From Candidatus Peregrinibacteria bacterium Gr01-1014_25 (lineage in GTDB: Bacteria; Patescibacteriota; Gracilibacteria; Peribacterales; Peribacteraceae), in assembly GCA_007376205.1 (NCBI GenBank), contig VMFU01000004.1, positions 1 to 64,000 of the forward strand: a DNA stretch of 64,000 nt, written 5' to 3'. This document shows, piece after piece, positions 43,164 to 51,606 of this stretch. Both the position numbers and the translations under genes were made by a program. The notes under the pieces are model-generated. The model saw nothing but the letters and a program-made list of their open reading frames with translations, searched no databases and was not told where the DNA came from. Each line of letters starts with the position of its first letter. Position 1 is the stretch's first letter.

Positions 43164-43334
43164 CTAGAACAGCATTGATGTCATCCGCCGCGTTGCTGCG
43201 CGCGCGTGAAAGGTATGCCGTGATGCGGTTTCGTGGCATGAAGAAGCCCCGTGGGACGTTCTCTGTTTGCGTGGAACGTCCCCGTACATCCTCTCTTTCT
43301 TCTATTTCCTCTTCTTCCTCTATATCCTCTTTTC

Positions 43335-44252
43335 ATGTTCGACGTCCTGATCATCGGCCTTGGATGCGCCGGCTACACCGCAGCGATCTACGCAGCGCGG
43401 TACAAGCTGTCGACGTTCATCGTCGGCATGGAGGATGGCGGCTTGGGGTTGACGGCAGCCGAAGTGGGCAACTGGCCCGGGGATATCGATGTCACCGGTC
43501 CGGACCTCATGGAGCGCTTCAAGAAGCATGCGACGAGTTTTGAGAACGTGACGCACAAGCTTGCCCGCGTGGAGAAGGTCGACAAGACCGCATCGGGCTT
43601 CCGCCTCACGCTCGACGACGGGTCGAGCATCGATGGCAAAACGGTCATCTTCGCCATGGGTTCCAAGAAGCGGCACCTCGGCGTGCCGGGCGAGCGCGAG
43701 TTTTCCGGCAAGGGCGTCACGTACTGCGCTACGTGCGATGCGTTCTTCTATCGCGGCAAGGACGTCGCCGTGATCGGGGGAGGGGACAGCGCCGTCGAGG
43801 GAGCGGCAATCGCGGCGCAGGTCGCGCGCAAGGTCTACCTGGTGCATCGCCGCGCGCAGCTGCGCGCCGAGCCGTACTGGGTGGACCGCGTCAAAGCGCG
43901 CAGCAACGTCACGTTCGTGCTGGAGCGGCAGGTGAAGGAAATCCTGGGCGATGGAAAGGTCGCGGGTATCAAGCTTGACAAGCCCTTCGAAGGGGCCGAC
44001 ACATTGAAAGTCGACGGTGTGTTCATCGAGATCGGGGCGGATCCGGCGACGGAGCTCTCCGACCAGCTCGGTTGCAAGAAAGACGACCGCGGATACCTCC
44101 TCGTCGACGAGGCGATGGCGACATCGGTTCCGGGGGTTTTCGGCGCGGGCGATCTGACGAGCGGCAGCAATCATTTCGCCCAGTTCACCACGGCCGCGGG
44201 GGAGGGGGCGGTCGCTGCCAACAGTGCATTCAGCCATCTGCAGGAACATTGA
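43335..44252 (+). CDS. trxB: Thioredoxin reductase
   Basis: FAD- and NADPH-dependent reductase of thioredoxin. FAD motif LIIGLGCAGYTAA, redox site CATCDAFF, NADPH motif IGGGDSAVEGA, and the C-terminal FAD segment VFGAGDLTSGSNHFAQFTTAAGEG (region, residues about 267-290). The FAD motif has GLGCAG in place of the usual GxGPAG. TATCCT ends 6 nt before the ATG, inside a Pyr-rich TCCTCT repeat. Thioredoxin itself is not in the window. Confidence 0.92.
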   Translation: MFDVLIIGLGCAGYTAAIYAARYKLSTFIVGMEDGGLGLTAAEVGNWPGDIDVTGPDLMERFKKHATSFENVTHKLARVEKVDKTASGFRLTLDDGSSIDGKTVIFAMGSKKRHLGVPGEREFSGKGVTYCATCDAFFYRGKDVAVIGGGDSAVEGAAIAAQVARKVYLVHRRAQLRAEPYWVDRVKARSNVTFVLERQVKEILGDGKVAGIKLDKPFEGADTLKVDGVFIEIGADPATELSDQLGCKKDDRGYLLVDEAMATSVPGVFGAGDLTSGSNHFAQFTTAAGEGAVAANSAFSHLQEH

Positions 44253-44420
44253 CAAGGACGTCGCCTGACGTACACTGCTCATACGGCTTGGGGATGTTTT
44301 CATCTCCGGCCACGATTTTGGTGCCCTCCACCGGTCGCTGGCGGGATGGCTCGCTGGCGCACGAGCGCGTCAGCGTAAGGAGGCAGGGCTCTTCTCCACT
44401 GCGAGTGTGGAGAGGGGCCA

Positions 44421-44459
44421 GGGTCCATTGCTACCGGCGCAATGGATCCATTTTTTCTC
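44421..44459 (+). terminator. Terminator upstream of the L33-like gene
   Basis: TCCATTG and CAATGGA pair around CTACCGGCG, followed by TCCATTTTTTCTC. Transcription from trxB would end here; the L33-like gene has its own promoter just after. Confidence 0.6.
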
Positions 44460-44487
44460 TTGCGGAAAGGCCGTATTTGCCTACACT
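44460..44487 (+). promoter_or_regulatory. Promoter of the L33-like gene (leaderless)
   Basis: TTGCGG (44460-44465), 16-nt spacer, TACACT (44482-44487), which ends 9 nt before ATG 44497. Confidence 0.65.
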
Positions 44488-44496
44488 GCCTGCACA

Positions 44497-44694
44497 ATGC
44501 CTAGGGGAAAGCGTACCGTTTTCGCCGTCTTCTGCGCCGCTGACAACAGCCGGCTCGGTTCCGTGCGCCTGCACAAGCAGGACAAGATGGGCAAGGCGTG
44601 GAAGGAGCACGCGCAGAAGTTCTCCAGCAAATTCTGCCCCACGTGCCGCAAGCGGGTGGATACGAAGTTGAAGGAGGAGAAGCATAGTTCGTGA
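44497..44694 (+). CDS. rpmG: Probable ribosomal protein L33
   Basis: A 65-aa basic protein. The C-terminal FCPTCRKRVDTKLKEEKHSS resembles the end of Cys-type L33 (YCPRCRKHTLHKE), and the N-terminus is short and basic. The zinc-binding Cys pairs are incomplete: one Cys at FAVFCAA and two in FCPTC. Assignment is tentative; a zinc-ribbon protein of other kind is possible. A strong leaderless promoter fits a translation gene. Confidence 0.55.
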   Translation: MPRGKRTVFAVFCAADNSRLGSVRLHKQDKMGKAWKEHAQKFSSKFCPTCRKRVDTKLKEEKHSS

Positions 44695-44790
44695 GAAATC
44701 TCATGAAATTGAGCAAACGGGGCACGTTTTTTTGCGCTCCCTGGCTTCATTGGTCTCCTCGGTGCCTCCGGTTTCCTGTACCCTTTTGCC

Positions 44791-45273
44791 ATGCAGGAAG
44801 TCTACCGCCAGGCGGCGTCCATCCTCGTGCTGCGGCGCGGGTTTGAGCGCGCGCCGGACGGCGAATTTCCGTACGAAATCCTGCTGCTCCACAAGCCGCG
44901 TAAGCGGGACGCCTGGCAGCTGCCGCAGGGCGGCATGGAGAGCGGCGAGAGTCCCACGCAGGCGGCGCTGCGCGAGTTGCACGAAGAGGCGGGCATTACG
45001 GACGTGACGGTGTTGGGCGAAAGCAGCGAAATCTACCAGTACGACTTCCCGCCCTCGTACCGCCGCTTCCGCCCCGACAATGTCCGGGGCCAGAAGATCC
45101 ACTTCATCCTGGCGACCGTGCCCGTCGAGATGCCCGTGAAGGTCGATGGCAAGGAGATCAATGCGTACCTGTGGGTGACGGAGCGGCAGTTGCCGAAGCA
45201 CGTCCGCCGCGAGGTGTACCGTTCCCTCATTCTCCGGCTCCTGCACGAGGCCGCGGCTCTCCTTTCCCGTTGA
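44791..45273 (+). CDS. Nudix hydrolase (RppH-like)
   Basis: The Nudix box [23 protein letters not shown] fits the consensus, preceded by AWQLPQGG as in RppH/NudH, which removes pyrophosphate from 5' ends of RNA. At 160 aa, about right for RppH. A dinucleoside polyphosphate or NTP substrate remains possible. recF follows 5 nt later. Leaderless mRNAs would present triphosphate ends to such an enzyme; this link is only a suggestion. Confidence 0.85.
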   Translation: MQEVYRQAASILVLRRGFERAPDGEFPYEILLLHKPRKRDAWQLPQGGMESGESPTQAALRELHEEAGITDVTVLGESSEIYQYDFPPSYRRFRPDNVRGQKIHFILATVPVEMPVKVDGKEINAYLWVTERQLPKHVRREVYRSLILRLLHEAAALLSR

Positions 45274-45278
45274 CGGCC

Positions 45279-46385
45279 ATGCGTCTCTCGCACCTCGTCC
45301 TCGAGAATTTCCGCAACCACCGCGCGCTGGCGCTGGAGATCGGCGACGCGCCCGTGCACCTCTTCATCGGCCCCAACGGCGCGGGGAAGACGAATCTCCT
45401 TGAGGCGATCGCCCTGCTCTCCCTCACGAAGTCCTGCCGCGGCGCCGAGGATGACGATCTGGTGATGTGGGAGCAGCCGTACCTGCGGGTGCGGGGGACG
45501 GCCGTGGCGGACGATGGCGGGGAGCGCTGCGTCGAAGTCGTCGCCGAACGCACGCCACGCCGGCGCAAGGCGACGCTCCTTGCGGATGCGCGCGTGCCGG
45601 CCGGCAACGTCGTGGGCGTGCTGCCATCCGTCGCTTTCCTGCCGGAAGACCTTGCCCTGTTCCGCGGACCGCCCATGGGCCGCAGACGCTTTCTCGATCA
45701 GCTGCTCTGCCAGGTCGACGCCGAGTACCTGCGCTCCGTCGTCGTCTACCAGCGGCTCCTGCGTCAGCGCGGCGCCCTCCTCAAGCGCATCGCGGCGGGC
45801 GACGCCCGTGCGGAGGAACTTGCCGTCTGGGACCAGCCCCTCGCGCAGGCCGGCGCGGCGATCGTCGCCGCGCGATCAGCGCTCCTAGGCACATTCTCCC
45901 TGACGCTTGCCAACGAACTCCGGCAGCTCGGGCTGCCCTGGCGGGACGCGCGCATGGTCGAGGAGCGGCAGACGCAGGCGGGGGACGCCGCGGGGATCGA
46001 ACGCGAGCTCCTCGCGCTCCTCGTGCACCATCGTCCGCGCGACATCGCGCACGGCGCGACGAGCGCCGGGCCGCATCGCGACGACTGGAACGTGCATGTG
46101 GACGGCCGGCACCTGGCGACGTTCGCGTCGCGCGGCCAAGAACGGCTCGTCCTCCTGGCGCTCCTCGCCCTGGAAGTCGCCTACCTGGAACTCAAGCGGG
46201 GCGAGCGCCCCATCGTCCTGCTCGACGACGTGTTCTCCGAGCTCGACGAGCGGCACCAGCAGCACGTCCTCTCCGCGCTCGGGAATCACCAGACGTTCCT
46301 CACCGCGACGCACGCGCCGCCCGTGTCGTCCGCCGTGCACGTGTGGGACGTGGGGGAGCAGCAGGAGGTTGCGCTGCGGCGATGA
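45279..46385 (+). CDS. recF: Recombination mediator RecF
   Basis: RecF loads RecA at gaps with RecO and RecR. Walker A GPNGAGKTNLLEA, ABC-like signature FASRGQERLVLLALL and Walker B PIVLLDDVFSELD are in place; the N-terminus LSHLVLENFRNH is typical. It has the usual length (368 aa). The C-terminal 86 nt overlap the convergent ruvC gene. Confidence 0.95.
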   Translation: MRLSHLVLENFRNHRALALEIGDAPVHLFIGPNGAGKTNLLEAIALLSLTKSCRGAEDDDLVMWEQPYLRVRGTAVADDGGERCVEVVAERTPRRRKATLLADARVPAGNVVGVLPSVAFLPEDLALFRGPPMGRRRFLDQLLCQVDAEYLRSVVVYQRLLRQRGALLKRIAAGDARAEELAVWDQPLAQAGAAIVAARSALLGTFSLTLANELRQLGLPWRDARMVEERQTQAGDAAGIERELLALLVHHRPRDIAHGATSAGPHRDDWNVHVDGRHLATFASRGQERLVLLALLALEVAYLELKRGERPIVLLDDVFSELDERHQQHVLSALGNHQTFLTATHAPPVSSAVHVWDVGEQQEVALRR

Positions 46386-46863
46386 GCGGGCTGCCGTGGA
46401 TGAGTGCGCCGTAGAGCGCCAGCGCCAGCGCGTCCGCCGCGTCATCGGGACGGGGGATTTCCTGCAGCCCGAGGAGACGCACGATCATCGTCTGCACCTG
46501 GCGCTTGTCCGCCTTACCGTCGCCGGTGATGGCGAGCTTCATCTGGAGCGGCGTCGGCTCGATGACGGGGATGCCGCGGCGCGCCAGCGCGCAGACGAGC
46601 ACGCCCCGCGCCTGCGCAACGTCCAAGGCGCTCTGCTCATTGACGGCGAAGAAAAGGCGCTCCACGACCGCCAGGTCTACGGGATTCGCATGCAAAAATT
46701 CGTCGAGGTCGCGTTGGATTTCCTGCAGTCTCTCGGGCAGTGGCAGCCCCGCCGGTGTCGTGATCGTCAGCCAGTCCTCCGCCCGCTGTTTCCCCGCGCC
46801 GTCCCGCGCGACGATGCCGATGCCGATCGTCGCCAGGCCGGGGTCGATCCCGAGGATGCGCAT
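46300..46863 (-). CDS. ruvC: Holliday junction resolvase RuvC
   Basis: RuvC cuts Holliday junctions after RuvAB migration. RNase H fold with catalytic acids in GIDPGLATIGIG, VVERLFFAVN, and DDAADALALALYG. The 187-aa protein is slightly long: the last 35 residues are a Pro/Ala/Arg-rich tail produced by the antisense overlap with recF (86 nt). Family start is ATG 46863 (MRILGIDPG). Confidence 0.95.
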   Translation of the reverse strand: MRILGIDPGLATIGIGIVARDGAGKQRAEDWLTITTPAGLPLPERLQEIQRDLDEFLHANPVDLAVVERLFFAVNEQSALDVAQARGVLVCALARRGIPVIEPTPLQMKLAITGDGKADKRQVQTMIVRLLGLQEIPRPDDAADALALALYGALIHGSPLIAAAQPPAAPPRPTRARRTTRAARASR

Positions 46864-46916
46864 GAAGAGAGAATAGCGTAGACTGCCTGCATACACTTCT
46901 TTTCCCCTCTCTCCAT

Positions 46917-47324
46917 ATGATGAACGCCAAAACGTTCAAGGACGTCGCCCTCCTCGCCCTGCGCCTCATCATCGCAGCGGTCTTCATCAACGCGGGCTAC
47001 GCCAAACTCATGTTCTGGGGCCCGCTCCCCGAAGGCATGACGATGTCCGCAAATATGGTGTACCTGACGCAGTTCCTCTCCATCGTCGAGCCTCTCGGCG
47101 GCATCGCCCTCGCCGTCGGCTTCCTGACGTTCTGGGCCGCCGCTGGCTTGGCCGTCATCATGGTTGGTGCCTCGTATTTCGTGTATTTCGTCATGCAGTC
47201 GGCGTTCTTCACGGGCGCCACGGGTACCGGTCTGGACTACGTTCTGCTCCTCCTCGCCGGGTGTCTCGTCCTCATGGCCTGCGGTTCGGGCAACTGGTCG
47301 GTGGACGCGAAGTGGAAGCGGTAG
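46917..47324 (+). CDS. DoxX family membrane protein
   Basis: A 135-aa, four-helix membrane protein with LRLIIAAVFINAGYAKLMFWG, the DoxX signature, and VEPLGGIALAVGFL. In other bacteria DoxX proteins accompany thiol-redox systems. The leader is pyrimidine-rich and lacks a Shine-Dalgarno. A perfect terminator follows the stop. Confidence 0.82.
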   Translation: MMNAKTFKDVALLALRLIIAAVFINAGYAKLMFWGPLPEGMTMSANMVYLTQFLSIVEPLGGIALAVGFLTFWAAAGLAVIMVGASYFVYFVMQSAFFTGATGTGLDYVLLLLAGCLVLMACGSGNWSVDAKWKR

Positions 47325-47353
47325 AGTTTTGTTTAGCGACTACATGTGGGAAG

Positions 47354-47378
47354 ACCCCGTCTATGACGGGGTTTTTTT
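47354..47378 (+). terminator. Rho-independent terminator after doxX
   Basis: ACCCCGTC (47354-47361), 3-nt loop, GACGGGGT (47365-47372), and a T-tract ending next to the CCA end of the convergent tRNA-Ile. Confidence 0.92.
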
Positions 47379-47453
47379 GGTGGGCGATGATGGATTTGAA
47401 CCATCGACCTCGACATTATCAGTGTCGCGCTCTAACCCCTGAGCTAATCGCCC
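47378..47453 (-). tRNA. tRNA-Ile(GAT)
   Basis: Acceptor GGGCGAT/ATCGCCC, anticodon loop CTGATAA (GAT), T-loop GTTCAAA, discriminator A and encoded CCA. No TAnnnT element lies at the usual distance; a broken copy of its 5' half sits upstream. Confidence 0.97.
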
Positions 47454-47474
47454 GATGATGAGAAAGATGAGTGG

Positions 47475-47531
47475 GCGCTCTAACCCCTGCCTGCCGGCCG
47501 TAGCCTTGGCGAAGGCTGGAGCTAATCGCCC
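47475..47531 (-). pseudogene. Broken copy of the tRNA-Ile 5' half with a 30-bp insertion
   Basis: On the plus strand, 47475-47489 plus 47520-47532 reproduce the 5' half of tRNA-Ile exactly. Between them, 47490-47519 is a 30-bp palindrome-rich insert with core GTAGCCTTGGCGAAGGC, related to the 37-bp repeats at 1812-1885. The 3' half of the tRNA is absent. Confidence 0.85.
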
Positions 47532-47592
47532 GAATGCTGAAAGACCGCTGACGGCTCACGTACGGTACCGTCCATTCTCCGACGCATCAATA

Positions 47593-48870
47593 TCATTCTC
47601 CCCGCATCCACGCCCGTAGCTGTTCCAGGGTCACAACGTTGGGGTAGTTTTTGCCACCGCGGGAGACATTGCTGACGAGGCTGCGTTCCCTGTCGAGGGT
47701 GAGGTCGATGGCTTGATCGCCCTGCTTCGTGCCGAAGACGGCGCCGGCTACGCGGATAGAGCCGTCCGACATGGCCAGGAATCGGCTCTGCACGGTGAAC
47801 ATCGCGCCAATGTTTTCGAGGACGGACCGCACGTCCGCAACTGTCCGCGCATCGGCAGGGGATACGGCTATTTCATCCTCGGTTGCTTTGGTTTCTTTGG
47901 TTGCCTCGGTCTCTTTGGTGCCCTTGGTGTCTTTGTTTTCTTCTCGCGCAATCGGCCTGTACGCCGCGCGCAGGGTTTGCGCAGCTTCCCGGTAGTTCTC
48001 TGCGCGTTCCGGATATCCGCTTTCCTTGAAGCGTGCGATGGCGTCATCGGTTTCTCCGAGGATGAAAGCGAGGAGCACGTCGGGTTCCTTGCTTGCATCG
48101 ATGATCTCTCGGGCGGCAGTTTCCCAGCGCGTGCGAATCCGCTCGGGTGCGGCCTTCTGCGCGCCGTCGGCTTGGGGGAACAGCAGCACGCGGAGCAGAT
48201 GCGCATCGACCGACTCCGGCTGCGCCGCGAGCCATGCCTGTTCCCAGTGGAGGGGATGGATGCTGGCGAGGAGCCAGAGGGATGCGTCGTCGAAGGCGAT
48301 GTGCGTATCGATCGGAATGGGCATTGCACTATCTCCCAGAGCATGCGCTTCGCGGATGGCGCGCTCCAAAAACGCCTGCGGAAGGTGCTGTACGCGCCGC
48401 GCCGTATGCCAGGCTGCGAGGAGTTCGGCGGTCGGCAGGGGATTGGACGTTTTCCACTGCATGCCGATGGGGACAGCTGCCAGATACGCTCCTTGGCTCA
48501 CGACTGCGGGAGAGGTGATTCCGGCGACGGTGATGCTCTGTCCCGCGCGGGTGATGTGCATGGCGCCGTCCACGCCCGCGACCCGCCACATTCCCGCATC
48601 CACCCGCAGGGGTTTTGTGCCCGCGAGGAAAAGGACGGAGCCCTTCTCGATGGCGATGTCTTCGCCAATGACCGCCAGCGCCGCCTCGGGAGAGAGGAGC
48701 GCGCGGTGGCCGCCGGGCAGAGAAGCCGGCACGGGCTCATCGCTTGCCCGCCACTGCTGCACCTCGGTCGTCATGGCCTGCAGGCGCAAATGCGCATCCG
48801 CAAGAACCGGGACCGCCGCGAGGACAAGAAAGAGGGGGAGGGCGATGAGGTGGCGGTGTTTGGTGGGCAT
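47593..48870 (-). CDS. Secreted FecR-like protein of unknown function
   Basis: A signal peptide (LIALPLFLVLAAVPVLADA) is followed by a FecR-like beta domain (IAIEKGSVLFLAGTKPLRVD...ITVAGITSPAVVSQGAYLA, residues about 72-132), then a helical region, a nonamer-encoded linker DTKGTKETEATKETKATE, and a small C-terminal domain ending VVTLEQLRAWMRG. TATACT ends 8 nt before the ATG. No pathway is suggested; the FecR-like fold implies a surface or signalling part. Confidence 0.75.
   Translation of the reverse strand: MPTKHRHLIALPLFLVLAAVPVLADAHLRLQAMTTEVQQWRASDEPVPASLPGGHRALLSPEAALAVIGEDIAIEKGSVLFLAGTKPLRVDAGMWRVAGVDGAMHITRAGQSITVAGITSPAVVSQGAYLAAVPIGMQWKTSNPLPTAELLAAWHTARRVQHLPQAFLERAIREAHALGDSAMPIPIDTHIAFDDASLWLLASIHPLHWEQAWLAAQPESVDAHLLRVLLFPQADGAQKAAPERIRTRWETAAREIIDASKEPDVLLAFILGETDDAIARFKESGYPERAENYREAAQTLRAAYRPIAREENKDTKGTKETEATKETKATEDEIAVSPADARTVADVRSVLENIGAMFTVQSRFLAMSDGSIRVAGAVFGTKQGDQAIDLTLDRERSLVSNVSRGGKNYPNVVTLEQLRAWMRGE
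47881..47940. repeat. Nonamer repeats in frame in the FecR-like gene
   Basis: CTTTGGTTT/CTTTGGTTG/CCTCGGTCT units. 9-bp phasing keeps the reading frame, giving TKET/TKAT peptide repeats. Confidence 0.85.
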
Positions 48871-48920
48871 TTCTGATCAGTATAGCAGAAAATCATGGGT
48901 TGGGGCAGATCAACGGCCTA

Positions 48921-48946
48921 CAAAAACGGGGCCTTGCGGCCCCGTT
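48921..48946 (-). terminator. Rho-independent terminator of the 48971 gene
   Basis: On the reverse strand AACGGGGCC, loop GCAA, GGCCCCGTT, then TTTG. The arms are at 48925-48933 and 48938-48946. Confidence 0.85.
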
Positions 48947-48970
48947 GGATTCTCCGTTCGCGCGTGGCGA

Positions 48971-49549
48971 CTATTTTCCCGGCCAGCTCTGGCTGCTTGC
49001 CTTGTCCCAAGTCTTGCCCATGTCCTGGCTCCACCACAGGAGCCAGCTGGCATCGAACTTGTACCAGACGCCGTCCGAACCCACCCACGTCCAGCCGGGG
49101 ACTTCCGTCCACGTCTTGCCGTCGTCAGGGCTCCAGACGAGCTTACCATCCATCTTCTTGATCCAGCGGCCGTCCATGTCCATCCACATCATCTTGGCAT
49201 CCTGCTTCCAGAGATCGCCGTCCTTCATCCAGAGCACGCCCTTGCCGTCGAGCTTGTACCACATCATCGCGCTCTTCGTCATGGCGTTCTGCATGCCCTT
49301 GGCCCGCTTGAGCTTGGGATTGAGGCACAGGAGCTTCTCCATGCCAAGCATCTTGGCGCACTTCGTTGTCTGATCTTTGCGGCGCATCCTGACCTCGTGC
49401 TTGATGCCGCGGCGACCGGTGCGCATGATGCTTCCTCGCATCATGCTGCTGGAATACATGTTGTTATCGGCAGTCAGCTCCATTGCCGCAGCCGGAAGGG
49501 CTGTGAGGGCCACGGTGGACGCGGCGAGGAGCGAAACGAATTTCCGCAT
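48971..49549 (-). CDS. Secreted Trp/Met-rich protein
   Basis: A signal peptide (AASTVALTALPAAAM) precedes a basic segment with a Cys pair (CAKMLGMEKLLC), then repeats around Lys-Leu-Asp-Gly and Trp (WYKLDGKGVLW, WKQDAKMMWMDMDG, WSPDDGKTW, WYKFDASWLLWW), perhaps a beta repeat. Function unknown; not recognised. A good terminator follows. Confidence 0.7.
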   Translation of the reverse strand: MRKFVSLLAASTVALTALPAAAMELTADNNMYSSSMMRGSIMRTGRRGIKHEVRMRRKDQTTKCAKMLGMEKLLCLNPKLKRAKGMQNAMTKSAMMWYKLDGKGVLWMKDGDLWKQDAKMMWMDMDGRWIKKMDGKLVWSPDDGKTWTEVPGWTWVGSDGVWYKFDASWLLWWSQDMGKTWDKASSQSWPGK

Positions 49550-49608
49550 GGAAACAGGGGGAAAAAAGTATGAAACCCAGCCACACTACTGGAGGTTGGC
49601 CTCGCGGT

Positions 49609-50556
49609 CTACTTGCCTTTCTTGCGGAAGGTCGTTTTCTTGTAAATCTCCGTAACGCTCTGTCCGCTCTCCACGTGGCTGATCACTTCCGCGAGGAGAG
49701 GCGCGATGGGCAGCACGGTCAGGCCCGGGAAAGGGTCGCAGGGGATCGAATCCGTGACGACGACTTCCTTGGGCGCGATTGCACGCAGCCGCTCGAGCGC
49801 CGGGCCGGAGAAGACGGGGTGCGTCGCGGCGACGGCGATGTCCGGATGCGCCCCGCGGGAACGCAGGGCATCGACGGCGGAGACGATGGTTCCTGCGGTG
49901 TCGATCATGTCGTCGAAGATGATGCAGCGGCGACCCGCGACGTCGCCGACCACTTCCAGGATTTTCGCGTCATGGTGAGCGGAGCGGGTCTTGTGCAGGA
50001 TCGCCAGGTCCGCCCCGAGGAGATCGGCGAACCGCTTTGCCTGCTTGGCACCGCCGACGTCCGGCGAGACGATGACGGGGTCTTTCAGCCCGCGGGAGCG
50101 GAAATGATCCGCGAAGAGCGAACGGGTATCGAGGACGTCGACGGGAATGGAGAAGAATCCCTGCATCTGGTCGGAGTGCAACGCGAGGGTGATGATGTGG
50201 TCCGCGCCGGCATCCTCGACGAGCTGCGCCACCAGTTTCGCGGAGATGGATTCGCGGGGTTGGGAGACGCGGTCCTGCCGCGCATAGGGGAACTGGGGGA
50301 TGATGACGTGCACGCTGCTCGCAAAACTCAATTTCGCCGCCTGGCAAAGGAAGAGGAGTTCCATCAGGTGCTGATCCGGATCGCGCCCGGGAGCCTGCAG
50401 GATGTAGACGGGCTTGCCGCGGACCGACTGGCCGTATTTCACGTAGCACTCCCCGCAGCTGAACCGTTTGATCGTGACATCGCCAAGCGGAACACCCAGA
50501 GCGGCGGAGAGAGCGTGCGCCAGGGCCGGATGGGACGATCCTGCGAAGAGGAGCAT
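49609..50556 (-). CDS. prs: Ribose-phosphate pyrophosphokinase (PRPP synthetase)
   Basis: This makes PRPP from ribose 5-phosphate and ATP for nucleotide synthesis and the nearby PRTase-type enzymes. FPYARQDR, VSPDVGGAKQAKRFA and the PRPP loop FDDMIDTAGTIVSA are diagnostic; 315 aa is normal. The ATG is preceded by TAGTAT ending 7 nt upstream, in a divergent promoter shared with the PRC-barrel gene. Confidence 0.95.
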   Translation of the reverse strand: MLLFAGSSHPALAHALSAALGVPLGDVTIKRFSCGECYVKYGQSVRGKPVYILQAPGRDPDQHLMELLFLCQAAKLSFASSVHVIIPQFPYARQDRVSQPRESISAKLVAQLVEDAGADHIITLALHSDQMQGFFSIPVDVLDTRSLFADHFRSRGLKDPVIVSPDVGGAKQAKRFADLLGADLAILHKTRSAHHDAKILEVVGDVAGRRCIIFDDMIDTAGTIVSAVDALRSRGAHPDIAVAATHPVFSGPALERLRAIAPKEVVVTDSIPCDPFPGLTVLPIAPLLAEVISHVESGQSVTEIYKKTTFRKKGK

Positions 50557-50578
50557 GTTTGTTATACTATCGTAGCAC
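50557..50578. promoter_or_regulatory. Shared divergent promoter of prs and the PRC-barrel gene
   Basis: The palindromic core ATAGTATA/TATACTAT (50563-50570) offers a -10 element on each strand, ending 7-10 nt before each ATG. The whole spacer is 22 bp, so both mRNAs are probably leaderless and the two promoters cannot be used at once on one template. Confidence 0.6.
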
Positions 50579-51085
50579 ATGCACGTCCGTTTCTCCAGGT
50601 GTCTGGGCATGCCGGTGGGCGAGGAACGCGAACGAAGGGCGCTCGGGGCGCTTTCGGGCATCGTGATCCACCCGGATACGGGCGTTGTTGAGGGGTTCTT
50701 CGTCCGTCCGGTACATGGCGGGGGCGCACAATTTCTCCCCGTCGCCGACATCGTGCACTGGGGAGCCCGGGTGACGGTCCGCTCCGAGGATGCGCTCTGC
50801 TCCTTGAGCGACATCGTCCGGCTCCAGCGTCTCGTCGAAAGCGGTCGGACGATCATCGGTCAGCGCATGGTCACCGATGACGGCGCCCTGCTCGGCCGTT
50901 GCCGCGACGTACAGTTCTCGACGCACCTCTTCCAGGTGCAGTGGCTGTACCCGAAACGCTGGCTGCGTTGGAAGACCCCCGTGGCGATCACGGACGTGAT
51001 CGAGGTGCGACCGGAAGCGGTGCTCGTCCGCAGTCGCAGCGGAGTCATTCCGGTGCAGGAAACACTGGCGCCGCAGCCGGCGTGA
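50579..51085 (+). CDS. PRC-barrel domain protein
   Basis: The first half (RALGALSGIVIHPDTGVVEGFFV, residues about 19-41) and the second (GQRMVTDDGALLGRCRDVQF) are two PRC-barrel-like strands. PRC-barrels occur in RNA-processing (RimM) and photosynthetic proteins; here the job is unknown. 168 aa, no signal peptide. It starts 22 nt from divergent prs. Confidence 0.75.
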   Translation: MHVRFSRCLGMPVGEERERRALGALSGIVIHPDTGVVEGFFVRPVHGGGAQFLPVADIVHWGARVTVRSEDALCSLSDIVRLQRLVESGRTIIGQRMVTDDGALLGRCRDVQFSTHLFQVQWLYPKRWLRWKTPVAITDVIEVRPEAVLVRSRSGVIPVQETLAPQPA

Positions 51086-51088
51086 CGC

Positions 51089-51457
51089 TTATACCCGTCC
51101 CGCCAAGTACACCGTCACGAGACCGACGATGACGCGGGCGAACAGCACGATGATCAGACCGATCAATGCGTAGATGATGGTCTTCTTCGCTTTCTCCTTC
51201 GCCTCTTCCTCGCCTTGCGACACGATCAGGCGGATGCCGGCGATGATGACGACGATCACGGCGATGAGCGCGAGGAAATTGAGGATGGCGCGGATGATCT
51301 CGGTGATGACGTCGCGGATGGACCCTTCGTCGGCTCCGCCCGGCAGGCCGAGATCCGGGGACGGACCGGCGAAAGCTTGGGCGAACGCGGGCACGCGCCA
51401 CAGGGCTACCTGAATGGCAGCGGCGATGGACAGGGGGAGGCGCAGAAGGGACGCCAT
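51089..51457 (-). CDS. VirB2/TrbC-like pilin 4
   Basis: A 122-aa protein: signal peptide with WRVPAFAQA, a Gly/Pro-rich segment, then two hydrophobic helices separated by a charged loop SQGEEEAKEKAKKT. It has the same layout as the three pilin-like genes at 8.1-9.5 kb, 42 kb away. It could be a further subunit or a duplicate. It lies 3 nt from the stop of the PRC-barrel gene. Confidence 0.72.
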   Translation of the reverse strand: MASLLRLPLSIAAAIQVALWRVPAFAQAFAGPSPDLGLPGGADEGSIRDVITEIIRAILNFLALIAVIVVIIAGIRLIVSQGEEEAKEKAKKTIIYALIGLIIVLFARVIVGLVTVYLAGRV

Positions 51458-51606
51458 ACGCGGGGGGTGGGAAATCGAGCGTAGTGTGCGGCGCTTTTCT
51501 CGTGTTGGCAAGACGCCGCGAAGGGAGGACTTGACGAGAACTGTAAAAGTTTCGGAAGTTTCGAATGCGTCAGAAGAATACTTTCAGGCTTTTCAAGCCT
51601 CCGCAG

